Below are positions 23,455 to 37,457 of a stretch of 64,000 nucleotides of DNA, in pieces. The translations under genes were made by a program, and so were the position numbers. Under the pieces are notes generated by a model. That model saw only the letters and a program-made list of their open reading frames with translations. It was not told the DNA's origin and did no database searches. The first letter of the stretch is position 1. Each line of letters begins with the position of its first letter. The DNA comes from Paralvinella palmiformis (taxonomy: Eukaryota > Annelida > Polychaeta > Terebellida > Alvinellidae): contig JAODUP010000065.1 of NCBI GenBank assembly GCA_025642065.1, positions 182,501-246,500 on the forward strand. The letters are read 5' to 3'.

Positions 23455-23653
23455 AACAGCTCGCATACCCACAGTCTCTCACAGACAGCCACAATAATAT
23501 CAACAACAACAATAAGAACAGCCATACAATTGAAAAAAAATAAGTCTTAAACTACTGATCTGCTGTCACAACCCTACCACACACAATAGAGAGATAACAC
23601 ACAAAAAATTCCTTCGCTTACCATCTGGGTGGCTATAGGCTTCATATCAGACT

Positions 23654-23654
<1 letters not shown>

Positions 23655-23697
<43 letters not shown>
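23655..23697. repeat. (CA)n microsatellite
   Basis: About 42 bases of CA. Confidence 0.97.
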
Positions 23698-23700
<3 letters not shown>

Positions 23701-24262
23701 GAACCATTGATCAACAACGAAAGCCTAGAAGAAGATTGTTTTCAATTATTTCGCCATCTCGGAGTAGTAATTAGATAATTTGCCAATAATTCATAGCGGT
23801 AGGTTTCTGTCTTTGGCAATTTGCTTTTGCACGGCGAATAAAAATCATAATCGCAGATTAATTTGCACCAATTACGGGAACCGAAATGGAAACGTTCGAA
23901 GGCCGGCAGATATAGGCACGGCCTATAGGCAGAAAACGGTGGCGATCAACTGGCAGTATTATGATGATCGAGCTGCCAATTATGGCAAAATATACCAGAC
24001 CCGCTCCGCTCCACAAGGAACGCCATTAATAAGATTAAAACAAAAACTGACTTTTGGTCGGCGTCGGCTTTTTTCAAATTCTTTCTTCCAGTTTTTTGTT
24101 TGTTTTGTTTTACCTCTTAAATGCTTAGTTCGGTGAGTAAATTCGGCAAATATGGCCAGACTGGCGAAATGAACCACTTAAAGGTGCCGCTAAACATGAG
24201 AAAATCTGGCCCGTCTGGTTTTGCTGAAGAAATGAATCACCATTTAAGAAAAGCTTTTGACC
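23698..24262. other. Unique noncoding DNA
   Basis: Intermediate G+C. A 118-codon plus frame (23780-24136) and an overlapping 65-codon minus frame carry no recognisable domain, so neither is called. Confidence 0.45.
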
Positions 24263-24330
24263 GGTGTGTGTGTGTTTGTGTGTGTGTGTGTATGTGTGTG
24301 CGTGCGTGTGTGTGCGTGCGTGTGTGTTCG
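24263..24330. repeat. (GT)n/(GTGC)n microsatellite
   Basis: Interrupted GT with GC steps, alternating purine/pyrimidine over about 65 bases. Confidence 0.95.
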
Positions 24331-25326
24331 CCTTTAAAACATAAAGACATAAATAGATGTAACACCCAATCATTAGACAGATTGGCCACCTTTCCTGCTA
24401 TAGTTAGGTTACCACATCTCTCTGTTTGTAAGTTGTACGAGGGTGTGGCTGTACTGTAAACATGATCGAGTATCGCCAAATCGTTTATTTTCGACATTAA
24501 TTTTGTATCGATCCTTAATCGTTGTGTTTTTTTTTTATCCTACCGCTCTCTCGACTAGTAGAGTTGATATTTTATTAAAGAAAACAAAAAGAGCCCCAAA
24601 AAGCATTATTCGGGTGATACAGTTTTTTTAAATTTTGGTATAAGCAGAGAATTTTCCCCGACTATCAGATACCGGCCGCCCAGCCCCCTCTCCCCATCTC
24701 GTGAGTGCCGTCAGTGATCTCAATTTCTGTAGAGAGAATAATGATTGAAGACGTAATTTCGGAGCCAGCGATGACAAAAGATAGAGCTCGGAGTTGGTGA
24801 TTAATTGCCATAAGACTATCAGAAAACTATCCCATAAGCCCACAACAAGCGTTACCTTAACAAAACATGTTAGGTGCCGGAACAAGAGATATCTTCACAC
24901 CTATACTGTAGATGACGAATTTATCAAGCCGGTGACGGTTCGACACGAACTAAGTCCGCAATGCTACTTACACAGACGGCGACGGTGTGCATGGCCCACT
25001 CACTCACTCACTCACTCACCCACCCGCCCACTGGGTGAGACAGACTCTCTCTCTCGCCTGACAAACACATATACACACACAGACAGACATACGACATACC
25101 GTCGACGTTAAGTACGACCAGCCTATACGATGTGATAATTAGTTAATACGTTCCCAGTAAAAAGACAAACTACCCGCCCTATTGTTGTAGATCTAGCGTT
25201 CCAGGAGACCGTAATTACGTTCGTTCTTTATATGGAGTGGTCTGGAAGATGTCTGTCAGCTGAGCTATACGGGAGCTCATCCGTTCTGACAACTCCGGGA
25301 ATTAAACAGAAACAACATTCGGCACT
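24331..25326. other. Unique noncoding DNA with a (CTCA)n tract
   Basis: A CTCA tetranucleotide tract at about 24997-25022 is the only repeat. Frames of up to 105 codons on both strands overlap and are not recognisable. Confidence 0.45.
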
Positions 25327-25440
25327 GGTTCGGTGCTAAAGTGCTCGATTAGCGACCTGGAGACTCTCGGTTCGAAACCATCAATGGGGTCGGTGGTCTT
25401 TGACGTATAATCACAGTGATGGATTATCCTGGATTTTGCG
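25327..25440 (+). mobile_element. Possible tRNA-derived SINE head
   Basis: A good B box (CGGTTCGAAACC at about 25368) follows an A-box-like GGTGCTAAAGTG about 30 bp upstream. Only this head is visible, and no second copy exists in the window. Confidence 0.4.
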
Positions 25441-25511
25441 TATATCTAAGTACTCATTAACAATTTCCCTTTTCTCCTTTTTACTTGACTCCATTTATTT
25501 ACGAAACACTG

Positions 25512-25563
25512 AATATATATATATATGTGTGTGTGTGTGTGTTGTGTGTGTGTGTGTGTGTGT
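25512..25563. repeat. (TA)n-(TG)n compound microsatellite
   Basis: A TA tract then TG. Read on the minus strand this is the CA-then-TA end that also borders the inverted partner copy at 38570-38642. Confidence 0.95.
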
Positions 25564-25801
25564 TTTATGTTACATATAATAAAGGCGTGGGCTCAGGTTT
25601 TCGTGATGTTTATAATTCTTACAGAATTATGATCAAACGACTACTACCTAAATAGAAAACAAATTTTATATATTAGTACATATATAACGCAGCTATAACT
25701 GGAAATAAAGCATACATATCAGTACATATAATATCTATTATGATAATAATTATAATACCTCCGACAATAACAGAAATAATAGTATTTTCACTCAGCCCAA
25801 A

Positions 25802-25803
<2 letters not shown>
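25564..25803 (-). mobile_element. Inverted dispersed element, copy 1 (partner at 38.3 kb)
   Basis: The reverse complement matches 38330-38569 nearly base for base over about 240 bp. I find only about four or five differences, including one fewer T in the CTATTTTGGG run and substitutions near 25690 and 25730. It has no open frame. It contains an 8-bp ATAATTCT/AGAATTAT hairpin. Both copies are flanked by CA/TA microsatellites at the same end. This copy stops at a (GT)n tract where the other continues into the hammerhead-like motif. Confidence 0.93.

Positions 25804-25889
<86 letters not shown>
25804..25889. repeat. (GT)n microsatellite
   Basis: About 85 bases of uninterrupted GT. Confidence 0.98.
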
Positions 25890-25892
<3 letters not shown>

Positions 25893-26635
25893 CTATGTCA
25901 TTCCTTATTTGCCACGAGAGTGTCATCGACGGAACCATTGTACTCCTAACATTCTCACTTTCGACATTGTACTCGTCTAAGTTCATAAAATTCTAAATGT
26001 ATGATCATCTTAAATAAAGTTAATAAACTAGAAACTAAAAAAAAATTAATCAAATAAAGAAAGACATCCCGATTGAATTCCTTCTCTGTCGGTGAAGATG
26101 GATTTATCTGTTAGCTCGAAACTTAGCCAAAACAAACGCTGTGTATACATCGATGCTTATCTCAAGGTGCTTCAGCTTCGGTTAAAATCGCTTGAAACGG
26201 TTGCCTGGCAACAGGTTGGAAGATGCGCGGATGATAGTTACATCGGTAAGATGTAGCCAAAGTATTATAGGTCATTTTGTCAGAGCCGATCAGCTACGGT
26301 TGTCATGGTTACTGATGGTGAAACAAAAGGGGGTAAAACCGAAGCGGAAAATCGAGCTAGAAAACAATCCATTAACCAGCTCGCCACCCACAACCACCCA
26401 ACCTCCACATCGATTCTACCCCCCAGGCATCCACCCACTAGTGGGCCGAAGTGAGTAAAGCGTTGACAAGCGGGTGTTACATAAAAGTATAAATCGGGTA
26501 AGCAAAAATTGTCACAAATATGTACGTCTGGTTACAGCTTGACATCCCTTCTAAAATATCGTACTATGTGTGATGATGACCTAATCGCAACAGGCTGAAA
26601 ATAATGCTGTCCTGGTGTCTATAATGCTGTCCTCG
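25890..26635. other. Unique noncoding DNA
   Basis: A+T-rich to about 26080, then intermediate. No gene or repeat recognised. An 88-codon frame (26192-26458) is not convincing. Confidence 0.45.
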
Positions 26636-26651
26636 TGTGTGTTTTTGTATA

Positions 26652-26685
<34 letters not shown>

Positions 26686-26817
26686 CACATATTAATAACC
26701 GTGTTGTGTGTGTGTGTGTGTGTTTGTGTGGTGTGATGAGTGTGTGTGTGTGTGTGTGGTGTGTGTGTGTGTGTGTGTGGTGGTGTGTGTGTGAGAGTGG
26801 GGAGAGGGGGGGGGGGT
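26636..26817. repeat. (TG)n/(TA)n microsatellite complex with G-run
   Basis: TA tracts at about 26647-26692, then several TG blocks with GGTG interruptions, ending in a poly-G tract near 26805-26816. Confidence 0.95.
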
Positions 26818-27631
26818 AGGGAGACTGAGATAGAACGATTTCTTTGTGTGTATAAGAGTACGTGATATTTAAAAAAAGGCATCAATCACAGCTCTGTCAG
26901 AAACAATTATGCCAGCAACTTTCTATTTACTGATTATCATAGCACGCTACACGTGCGAGCAAGCGTGCACCCGTACAGATACACGCACAAACAAGTGTGC
27001 GCCGACAAACACACAGGTTGATTATTTTGTTGCTCTCATAACTGTGTGTGCGTGCGTGTCTGCGTGCGTGCGTCCGTGCATCCGTGCATGCGTGTTCGGT
27101 GTTCCAGATCATCAGATAGGACGAGCCTATGTTCGATGGCTAAAAATGGCTTAATTTGATAAATCGGCGAACAGATTGACGCGTCACGGGTTGATGTATG
27201 GGACATGACTGTGTCGGAGAGGTTTTAATGCATTCACTCGATATTACGGGCACCGATCAGTGACTTTATCTGTTGGTAGCCAATCTTCGCCGAACGACAA
27301 AGGACACCGAGCCATTGTGGCGTGAGGAAGACCGTACACCTGTCTGACGGTAACAGATAGCGGGATGATATCCTAAAAACATCAGTCTGATGTTAGAGAT
27401 AACACGACTGGGGGAAACTTGTTTCGAAACCATAACATCGTCATTGTCAGTCGGCTTCTGTTGACTTGTGCTAACTGCTTTTAGAGAATGATAAGGAATA
27501 TGGTGATGTCCGTATAGAGATTATTCTTGGAACTTACACGAGGAGCCAGCCTAGTAAGGATGTTTACAGTATTGTGCAGCAACAGATCGAGGAGAAATTA
27601 AATTTGATATTCGTGCCAAAAAGTTATAATA
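26818..27631. other. Unique noncoding DNA with GTGC-rich tract
   Basis: Alternating GTGC/GTCC units lie at about 27043-27093. The rest is unique and has no recognisable gene. Confidence 0.45.

Positions 27632-27663
<32 letters not shown>
27632..27663. repeat. (ATA)n microsatellite
   Basis: About ten AAT units. Confidence 0.96.
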
Positions 27664-27809
27664 GTGCATTGTATGATAAAACTAATTTAATAAATTAAAC
27701 AAAACATATCGATAGAAATAAATGTCTTTCACTAGTAATACAAACGATTAATCATTCTAAAACCGAAAACAAAAATATTCTACTTATTACAAGAGATTAC
27801 TTCTGACAG

Positions 27810-27812
27810 ATA

Positions 27813-27878
<66 letters not shown>
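27810..27878. repeat. (TA)n microsatellite
   Basis: About 68 bases with one TG interruption near the start. Confidence 0.97.
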
Positions 27879-27881
<3 letters not shown>

Positions 27882-28333
27882 CTCCTTAAGATGCTAATAT
27901 TTGGTGTGTTATAAATGTCTTACCCTTTATTCGGAGGCATATCTGCTGTAAAGGAATATCAAAGGAAATAGCTGATATATCAACCACTAATTTCACAGCC
28001 ATCTTGTCATCACGACAGGGTTATGGCTATAAGGAGTATTCTCAAATGTGTGGTCTACTTTTAGCATTCTATCGAACTGTGAGGAGGACATATTGTTAAT
28101 TTGTGGGTGGAAGATTAAACGTAATTAATAAATACACCCTAGTCACCGTTACATGCTTTGTTCAATAAGCATACAGGGTTTTTTTTTGTCTAAAGATCTA
28201 GTTATGTTATCGGTGGCGTATAACTTTGGGTAAATATAGTAAAAAATATAATAATTTTTATAAATTAATTTATAAACATGTAATAACTAACTGTTATAGT
28301 GAGAAACAGTGATATGCCGAAAATTATACAAGA
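27879..28333. other. Unique A+T-rich noncoding DNA
   Basis: Nothing recognisable. Confidence 0.5.
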
Positions 28334-29371
<1,038 letters not shown>

Positions 29372-29377
29372 CTCTCT

Positions 29378-29416
<39 letters not shown>

Positions 29417-29465
29417 CCTCCCCCCTCTATCTCCCCTCTCTCATCCTACCCCCTCTTTTTTTTCT
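29372..29465. repeat. (CT)n tract and pyrimidine-rich extension
   Basis: A CT repeat (about 29375-29410) continues as a C/T-only stretch to about 29466. This mirror-symmetry-prone polypyrimidine tract can form triplex DNA. Confidence 0.9.
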
Positions 29466-31127
29466 CTCGTCGAGATGATAATCTTTTGTCGAGTGCCCGG
29501 GATAAAGCTTCATGAATTTCGTTGCACATGGACCCTGCGTCAAGTGCAATGAATAAATGAATCCGATGACGTCGGCACTTCGACCAACTGGAGAGAACAA
29601 AAAGACTGTAGCCAACCGCAGACGACATGTACTAAGCTGTGGCCATCGCCGCAGAAATGAGTTTCGCAGATGATAAATTAGTGCTCATTAAAATGATCTC
29701 GCGGCGATGGCGTACGTATCCGGACAATCCTCTCGTAAACACGGATCAACAGGACAGGGAGCTAATGAGGTCACTCCGTTTGGTCGTGCCTTCATTCCAG
29801 AAAATGTTAATCCACCGATTGAAAATTGGTTTGATGACACATCTGAGGAGACAATGGCTGCCACCTAGGAAGGGAACAAGCAAGGTCAAGGCACAGTTAG
29901 CCAGTATTAGTCGGCATTATTATGTTCGGTAAAGACTTTGACGTTAGATTAACTCAGTATGGGTCCGTATGGGCTGTTATCGTCTTCAGTACAGATAGCG
30001 TCAACATCTGTGTCCACGAAAACAAGCTGGCATGTTTTTCCGTTGAAAAGGGTCCATTCTTTTGTATGTATACTGCTAACCGTTATCAGGTGATGACACT
30101 AGCCGTGACATAAATATATTTCTTAACCAGCAATGTTACAAACAATTGATAGATGCAACTTTACTCTCCTTTTATGAAAATTGAGTAATGTAATAAAAAT
30201 GTACTTCAGTTACAGGTTAGAGTAATAATTTGTTTTTAAACTAGACATATACCAGTGGCTGACTTTGAATGTCTTCTTTGAATGTCAAATCAGTTATTTT
30301 ACTTTATGCTTCACCAGTACAAGTTCTCGGGGTGTAGCGCATTCTTCGACTGTTCGGTGACACAGATAACCAATTCTCTCTCATGCCATTAGCTCTTTCA
30401 TTCATGCCGGGAATTAGACACACCCGACCATTAACCGAGGCCAGTCAGAAAGGGTCGGTCCGTAAATCACCCTTGTCTTCTAATTGAAATATTGACCTGC
30501 ATATGAACTGAGTAGCAATGGGTTTGTCCTGCCAACGAGAGTACAACGACCCCCCTCCTACTACACAGCCTTCCCCCTCCCTCTGGTCCGTCTGTCCACG
30601 ACAGATGTGCCACTGGCCACAGTCTGTCAATTACGGGGATTTGCACAGGGATCTGTGGCCGAATGGATCTGGATATGTTTTGTGGATGGCGAGAGGGATT
30701 ACACTTGTCAGGGGGCTGGCTAGACAACGCCTTGATTAACTTCGGGATAATGTCTCGCGTGACATGATTATCTGAAATCTTTAATATAACCAGATATTTA
30801 TCTATATAAGCAGGTCGAGGTGGGACCCTTCAAAGAATATAACAATATACGTCGTCCCGAATAAATTACCTTTACGCACCAGTAAATAGTATTTTAAAAC
30901 AAAGATCTATTGTAAATACATCAGATGAAGCATTTTCTTTGTAATTGAGTGACTGCTTTGTTTAGCCTCTCACCTATTATACATAGCCTACGGACTAGTC
31001 AGTAGAGAGATGAGATGATAAAGTCGAAGCGTTTTATTGACAGATGAAACATTGCACAGAAATAGACACTACAGATATTCAGTCCTACACCCTGTATATG
31101 CGCAGTTGCACCGTCGACATTTTTTCA

Positions 31128-31128
<1 letters not shown>
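29466..31128. other. Unique noncoding DNA
   Basis: The 97-codon frame 29639-29932 (plus) has more protein-like composition than most in the window and an AG acceptor-like CCGCAG just before its ATG. It shows no motif I recognise and has no neighbouring exon, so it is not called. The rest has no features. Confidence 0.45.

Positions 31129-31210
<82 letters not shown>
31129..31210. repeat. (CT)n-(TA)n-(CA)n compound microsatellite
   Basis: Three dinucleotide tracts follow one another directly. Confidence 0.97.
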
Positions 31211-31211
<1 letters not shown>

Positions 31212-31402
31212 TAAGAGTTATAACTAGTGTAAGTATTAAACACGTTATCAGACCGGATTGATATATAATTAATTTAACACAAACCAGAAGCGACGTCAAA
31301 TTGACGTAAATATCATTTGATAAGAGGCATTACCTCTTTGGCTTTAGTTAGCATAAGTTGGGACATCTGAACCTGGACCTGAGCCATATCAATAGCCACC
31401 AT

Positions 31403-31460
31403 AATGAAGTCACTGCTCTGGTTCAGTCCCCTGGGGAATTGTCCACAGTTTGAATTCACG
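31403..31460 (+). mobile_element. CA-tailed short dispersed repeat, copy 2
   Basis: Aligned to the 23.3-kb copy, it shares CTCTGGTTCAGTCCCCTG and GTCCACAGTTTGAATTCACG with few substitutions. It runs straight into CG/CA repeats at 31461. It is shorter than copy 1 because the TTCTCTGTGCC end is missing or replaced by microsatellite. Confidence 0.75.
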
Positions 31461-31493
31461 CACGCACAGACGCGCGCACAAACACACACACAA

Positions 31494-31532
<39 letters not shown>

Positions 31533-31591
31533 GACAAACAAACACACAAACACACACACACATAGAGAGAGAGAGAGAGAGAGAGAGAGAG
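31461..31591. repeat. (CA)n-(GA)n compound microsatellite
   Basis: Interrupted CA to about 31562, then a GA tract to 31591. Confidence 0.97.
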
Positions 31592-33987
31592 CTGTCATGT
31601 TCGTTAAACTTCCAATTTACCACTAATTATTTCTAGTTCCACGCACCTTTTTGACAGATACACCTAAACCAGAACTATTCCATTAGCTTTAGTTTCACAC
31701 CATTACTCGAATTCTTTTGGCATAACCAAGATGAATACCCCCGTCGGAGCTGGCCACCAGAGGCGCTATTTACCATATCTGTTCCCTATTTGACAGCTAA
31801 TGCATTTCACTTTTTCTCCTAACGAGGCGTGATATTTTCACGAGACCATGTAGTCCCGTACCAAGACGGGAGCACTCGTTTTCCAAACACCGCAACTCAG
31901 ATGATGAAATTAATTTGATATGAATATCTTACCGGCGATATCGCGCGCTGCACCGCGCCAAATTAAGCGGTCTTTGAACGTTCCACGGAGCAAATAAATT
32001 GCCTTGTCAAGCTACTCATAACATGTCAGCTCCTGGTGAACTCTTCTGGCGGGCCATGGCTTTCAGGGCACGAGGAGAAATCTGCGATAATCACTTTAAC
32101 GGCGTGTTGAGGGAGATGTAATTAACTTGGATAGCTACCTTTAGGTTAATTACGCATTTATTTTGGATATGGTTATTTTGGATCGTCCTAGACACAATCG
32201 CGCTAGTACACACACGTGCACATGCTCGCACTCGCCGGCATACATACATAGACGTGCGTACGTACGGGCAATATAAATAACTTACTTGTGTGTATACGTG
32301 TGAGCGTTTGACTTTTTGTCTGTCTGTTGTAGAGTCTGTACGAGATATAAAATACTTACAAACAAGTGTACCTATATTGCAAAATCCTAACTAACAACAC
32401 ACACTAAGCTAATTTGCCTCACCTTCAGACATATCACACAACGTAGATATGTCTTCAAAAACAAATAAATCCGGACAAATATTGAAACTGTCGAATAAAA
32501 CCTAGATAAACAGGTCCCCATGAACATCCCTCCCCCACCCCCACCGTACCCCAGCCAACGAAGCATGCATGATCTCCAACAAGACCCGTTCAGATGGCAT
32601 AACGTTAACCAGTTGTGATTAATGAATAAATTAAACTTCAGACGAGCGATAATCACTTCACATGGCCAGCTGAACCACAGTTAATCCTAGCTAGATAGCG
32701 AGCTGAGATCATATTACTGGAATGGAGCTGAGGGAAGGGGTGGGGGTATAGATGGGGGTGGTATGTAGGGTAGTATAAGGGACACCTCAAACGACCAAAC
32801 TACCAATCCATTTAGTGTCTCCTAAGTCATTCAATCAACGTCCTGATGTAGCCGTGTGTAGCCCAGCTTTCTCTGCGGGACACGTTCTTCGGAACATGTT
32901 ATGAAAGGCTATCAGCCGAGCCAACCGAGATGATGCTTCGTTATCACATAGACGCGCAAACAAATATACAAACAAACATGGCAACAAACAAGCAAACACG
33001 CCCCGGAAAGAACAAACCGGGGGAGGGGGGGGGATTTACGGTGTCCAAACGAGGATATGAAAAAGAAGAAAAACCCAACTCGCTGGCCACTTCCAACTAT
33101 GTGGTGATGGAAGCCAACTTTCGGCCCATAATTCAATCAGGACGACCAGAGAAAATATTTATGCAGTTGGCGAAATCGAGTTAATAAACGCATCAACAAT
33201 ATAATGTCGCTACAAGGGGTGGTGAATTATGGCAAATTATGGGGGCTCGAGGTGTCGGTGGACGAGCGGGCAGGCGAGCAGCCGGCCGAGAAAATCAGTT
33301 TTCCTTCGGCGAGGCAGGTTCATGACATTGTTGGCGGGCTGTAATGGAGAAGGTCGGTGTCTGATGAAAGGGATTTGGCCGTAATGTGAATTGGATATTA
33401 GTGTAATGAAGATGGCATGTATTTAACCCCAATTTCGGTCCGTGTTGACAGCTTCGCCACCACCGAGAGGTGCCAGCACCGGTCCTCTTATCGGCAACGT
33501 GTAATCAAGACGACGATTTCGCCTTTTAAAATGATACAATTATACAAGCGAAGTGGCCTCTTTGACGAGTTTCATCTCCGGGAAGCTGGTTAGCTAAAGG
33601 GAGGAATGTGTGTACGCTTGTGTGTGGGAAGGTACGTACGTGCGTGCATGCGTGTGTTCGTGCGTTTCCGTATGTGTGTATACGTGTGTGTTTGAGGCTG
33701 GAGAGGGTATTAAAACCATATACTCAGTGAAAATAACATACAGTCAATAATCCAAAGTTTAGTCTAACCTTCGGCTTCGAACGGATGTCCCCACTCGACC
33801 CCGAGTATCGGTATAAGTGTCCATACTGTAACAAAGCCAGATAGAAGAAGCTCTTATTAAAAGGCTAGATGTGTTCTCGTGTCTGATTTAATTTAAGCCG
33901 AACCAGTCCAACTTGATGGAACTTTCATGTCCTGGTACAATTTCACACGCCCCGTATCCCTCGGATGTATCTTTTTCTTCCCCTGTC
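31592..33987. other. Unique noncoding DNA, G+C-richer at 31.7-32.1 and 33.2-33.6 kb
   Basis: Contains GTGC/TACG alternating tracts at about 32210-32270 and 33600-33690, and a poly-G run at about 33018-33030. Frames on both strands are short (89 codons or fewer) and unrecognised. Confidence 0.45.
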
Positions 33988-34027
33988 GGGTGTGTGTGTG
34001 TGCGTGTGTGTGAGAGAGATGAGGGTG

Positions 34028-34063
<36 letters not shown>

Positions 34064-34125
34064 TTGAGTTGAGGGTGTTAGTGTGTGTGTGTGTGTGTGT
34101 GTCTGTGTTGGGGGGGGGGGGGTTG
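33988..34125. repeat. (GT)n tracts with duplicated spacer and poly-G
   Basis: Three GT blocks are separated by two copies of a TGAGGGTGTTAGTGTGTG segment (starting about 34019 and 34070), then a run of 12 or more G. Confidence 0.93.
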
Positions 34126-37100
34126 ATGTGGATAGGTATTTTCGGGAAAGGCTATCACTGGGCGGGGGGGGAGAGGTCGGCTAACGGAAAGAACCCGATT
34201 TCTCGGCTCTTACTATTATACCCCGTTCACTTTGATCAAATGAAGATGACGAAAATAATTCTTCATTCACTTTATTGCCGATCCGGTACAGCTCCGATCT
34301 TCTCGGTTACCATCAATCCGGAGACGGAAAGTGGGTAGGTTGGTGTCTTCTACCCCATATCAACTCCCCTCCCCGCTCTCTCCCGCTCTCTCCACCGTAG
34401 TGGGATATCCTCGCCAGTGTGTTCCATCATCGCCACTGTACGACGAGCAGCTGTGTTAGATTAAGTTTGTCTTGTTCTGCCCTTCCCCATGGATCAATTA
34501 AAGCAAGCCTCCTGTCTCCCTTCACTAGATTACACCCTCGACAGACCCCACCCCACGACTTGTACCGATCTCGGCGCTATTTCATTTAAAATCATATTTG
34601 CTGATGGCTGCCAGCTAGGCGGGCGTCAACGCCGGTCCGGGGGCCGGCTCCAGCGGCCGGAACTTTTGTTTCGGGCGAGCCCCGAGCCGGGAAGTTTGCC
34701 GGCGGTAATTTCATTGCGCCAAACACAGGCCAATGTATTATATGATTATTCGGGGCTGGGGTGGCGAAGCGTGCGCCAAAGTGTATAAATGGGTAATCGT
34801 TAACGGGCACCGGTCGTACTGGACACTTCGATGTGTACGGAGGCAATCTGCCGGCCGCAGAGGGTCGTTCGGGGCGCAATGATGCAGAAGACATCTCCAC
34901 CACCATCCTCTCTCCTTCTCTCTTCCCTCTCTGCGAAGATATTACCTCTCCGGTGCGGGCTATGGGCAGACATTTCTATGTCCACTCCCGTCCGTCTGAA
35001 TGAGCAGCTCCCATGATGAGTTCGGCGAGATGAAGAATAATTACAACGTGTCAGAAATCTGATAACTCTCGGGGATATCTCCTTCGGACGAGGACCGGTC
35101 CCGTCTTCGGTACGAAATGACCCATGAGATGACCATCCATCGGGCGGCAACGAGCTGCCGGTGAATGCCGACCGGCGGCAGGACGCAGCTGTAAACAGCC
35201 GGAGCATGATAATCAAACGGCCAGGCCGACCGATGGGCGAATTCAAAAATCGTCCCTCTCCACGGTACCATCGCTCATCTGCCATAACTCCCAAATCAAA
35301 TCATCGCTGCCCACACGTAATTCAATACTTGTGGGCTCGATCGGAAACCAGACGGCCCGCTTCATTCATATAATATCGGCTAGCCATCACCGTCCGGGTT
35401 CCCGGTATGGTTATCCGGATCACTCCCGTCCGGAGGTCATCAATCCCGCCCTTACAGCACGGGATTTATGATATTAGCGACTCCTAGACGGCAGATCTCC
35501 GCTCCTGGATCAAGTTGGATCATTCGTTAAAATTTACCATCATAAGAAGTGCTCCGGATTAGGGGGGCGGTCGATCGGTGGTCGGCCGGCGGTAGTCCGT
35601 GGGGGTCTGTTGTGGGCGGTTGTGAGTCATCCCTTCCCAGTGGGGCCAGCAATGGATGAAAGATGGATAGATCGAGAAACACATCTAGCAAGCCCCTAGC
35701 CACTATCAGAGAACGGCCGTACTAACCATGAGATTTAAAATTTTGGCATTTTGACACACACAGACACACACACATAGAGTGAGACGTCGGCGAGCCACGA
35801 CAGCCGGTCAGTAATCAGTTTAAACGACCGTAATAGACGGGCGGCCATTTCTTTCTCCGGATATTAGCGAATGTTATGACGAAGGCCGAGTTCAAATAAG
35901 TTAAAAGCATTAAATCGGCGTGCCAGCATCACGTGACGGGCCAGTTATGTAAGCTGGGGATCAGACCGACCAGGATCACCAGCCTCGGGTAATCTAATTC
36001 CGTGCCGACTGGACGTCCATTTGGCGAGGTGCGGGCGAGTCTCCTTGGCCGAGAATCGCCCGAGCTGAATTCGGTTCTCTGCATGCAACGGAGTGCGTGG
36101 TTCTCATCAGCGGCGGTGCGACGTCGGCGAGAAATTAATCATCATTGAAAGGTTTCTGGCCTGACGCACTTAGCGGAGGCCGCCCCGGCCGCTTCCGTCG
36201 GGAACGTCTTGTGGCCATCAAACCGGGATAATTATCAGTGTCAGGAGGTGTTCCATAAATTCAATGATCAGATGTGAGCTGAATGGCGGCCGTCGGTAAA
36301 GCGGCGTAATTTCGCTAAGAGCCTGATTGCGCCTGATGGCGGCGGAGGCGATCCGGATATCGGCAAAGAGAGACGAAATTACAAACGGCATATTTCGCTC
36401 TCTCTTCGCTGTCTCACTTCCCCCTACTCCTGCTCCCCTCTTCTTCTCCCGTCCTTTCTTTTCATCACCAAAATCATCAGTAGGACGACTGGCGAGTGAG
36501 CAGTCTGGATACACACTCAATTACGCACAAACGAACATCTAGAAAAGGGCAAAGACACACAGAGAGAAGGACGCAATGACGGAATGAAGGCCAAGTGACC
36601 AAGTTGATCTCTAACGTCGTCATCAATATGCCATACCGATGTCGGGGGTCGGGTGGAGGTAGGGGACTGATCGTTTGTTATAGGTAATTATCCGAGTTTA
36701 CTCATGTCCCAATCGACATATGCATTCGTGCATATTAAGAGCGACTTTATTCTGTCTGTATACGGGTGACACCGGTAAGACACCCCCCCCTCCACCTTCC
36801 CCGCCCTCTGGTCAGGGTCACCATCCCTCGGCTCTCGTCTGTAAATTGTTTGTGATAATCAACTTTGAGTGCGCATCTTCTATCTGCTTTACGCCACTCC
36901 CACCCTTCCTCTTCCATACACTTATCCATCGTGTATAGTTCTTGGCGTTTCTTCCTTCAGAATGCGACAACCAACAGTCCTCCCCGTGTCCCTGGTAATT
37001 GGGCCAACTTGTCCCCACGTGCCAACGCTGACTAACATCCTCACGAGAACCTACTCAAAATTGACTCCTAATGAGACTTCGACGAGCGCCGACGAAGTTT

Positions 37101-37305
37101 ACTTGTCGCCGGAAGTCAGCCTCCAGACCACGTGACATACGCCGGGCATCATTTGGTGGCGAAAGGTGTATTACTGGCGGACGTTCGGCGAAGCGAACCG
37201 CCACCCAGTCAGGATAGAAAGTGGGCGATGAGAGAAGATTTATGTTATGAATTAATAAATATGGTACAAATTGATATATTGATTAATTGATTTATTTAGT
37301 GTTTA
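34126..37305. other. Large G+C-rich, mostly repeat-free block
   Basis: About 3.2 kb of low-repeat, CpG-containing sequence, one of the longest such blocks here. It holds the 164-codon minus frame 34800-35294, which overlaps several other frames and has no recognisable domain, signal peptide or membrane segment. TAAT cores lie among GC-rich words. It is best read as candidate conserved noncoding or regulatory DNA, which is inference. Confidence 0.45.
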
Positions 37306-37328
37306 AGTGAGTGAGTGAGTGAGTGAGT
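37306..37328. repeat. (GAGT)n microsatellite
   Basis: About six GAGT units, the same motif as the long array at 47.5 kb. Confidence 0.93.
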
Positions 37329-37435
37329 CACCTTTTATATACTACATTCATAGTCTCCGGCTCACATACGCGTTAACGCAGATATTCTGTGTTCTTTATC
37401 TAGCACTCATATACGTGTCTGTGTGGGCCCTATAA

Positions 37436-37457
37436 GCGCACGCGCGCGCGCACGCAT

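Noticed and set aside
29639..29932. 97-codon plus frame with protein-like composition after a CCGCAG acceptor-like site
   Set aside because: No motif or family recognised, no donor or neighbouring exon identified, and the length is within chance expectation for this base composition.
34800..35294. 164-codon minus-strand open frame
   Set aside because: It lies in a CpG-rich block where stops are rare. It is overlapped by frames on both strands and has Arg/Ser/Gly-rich composition typical of noncoding GC-rich DNA.
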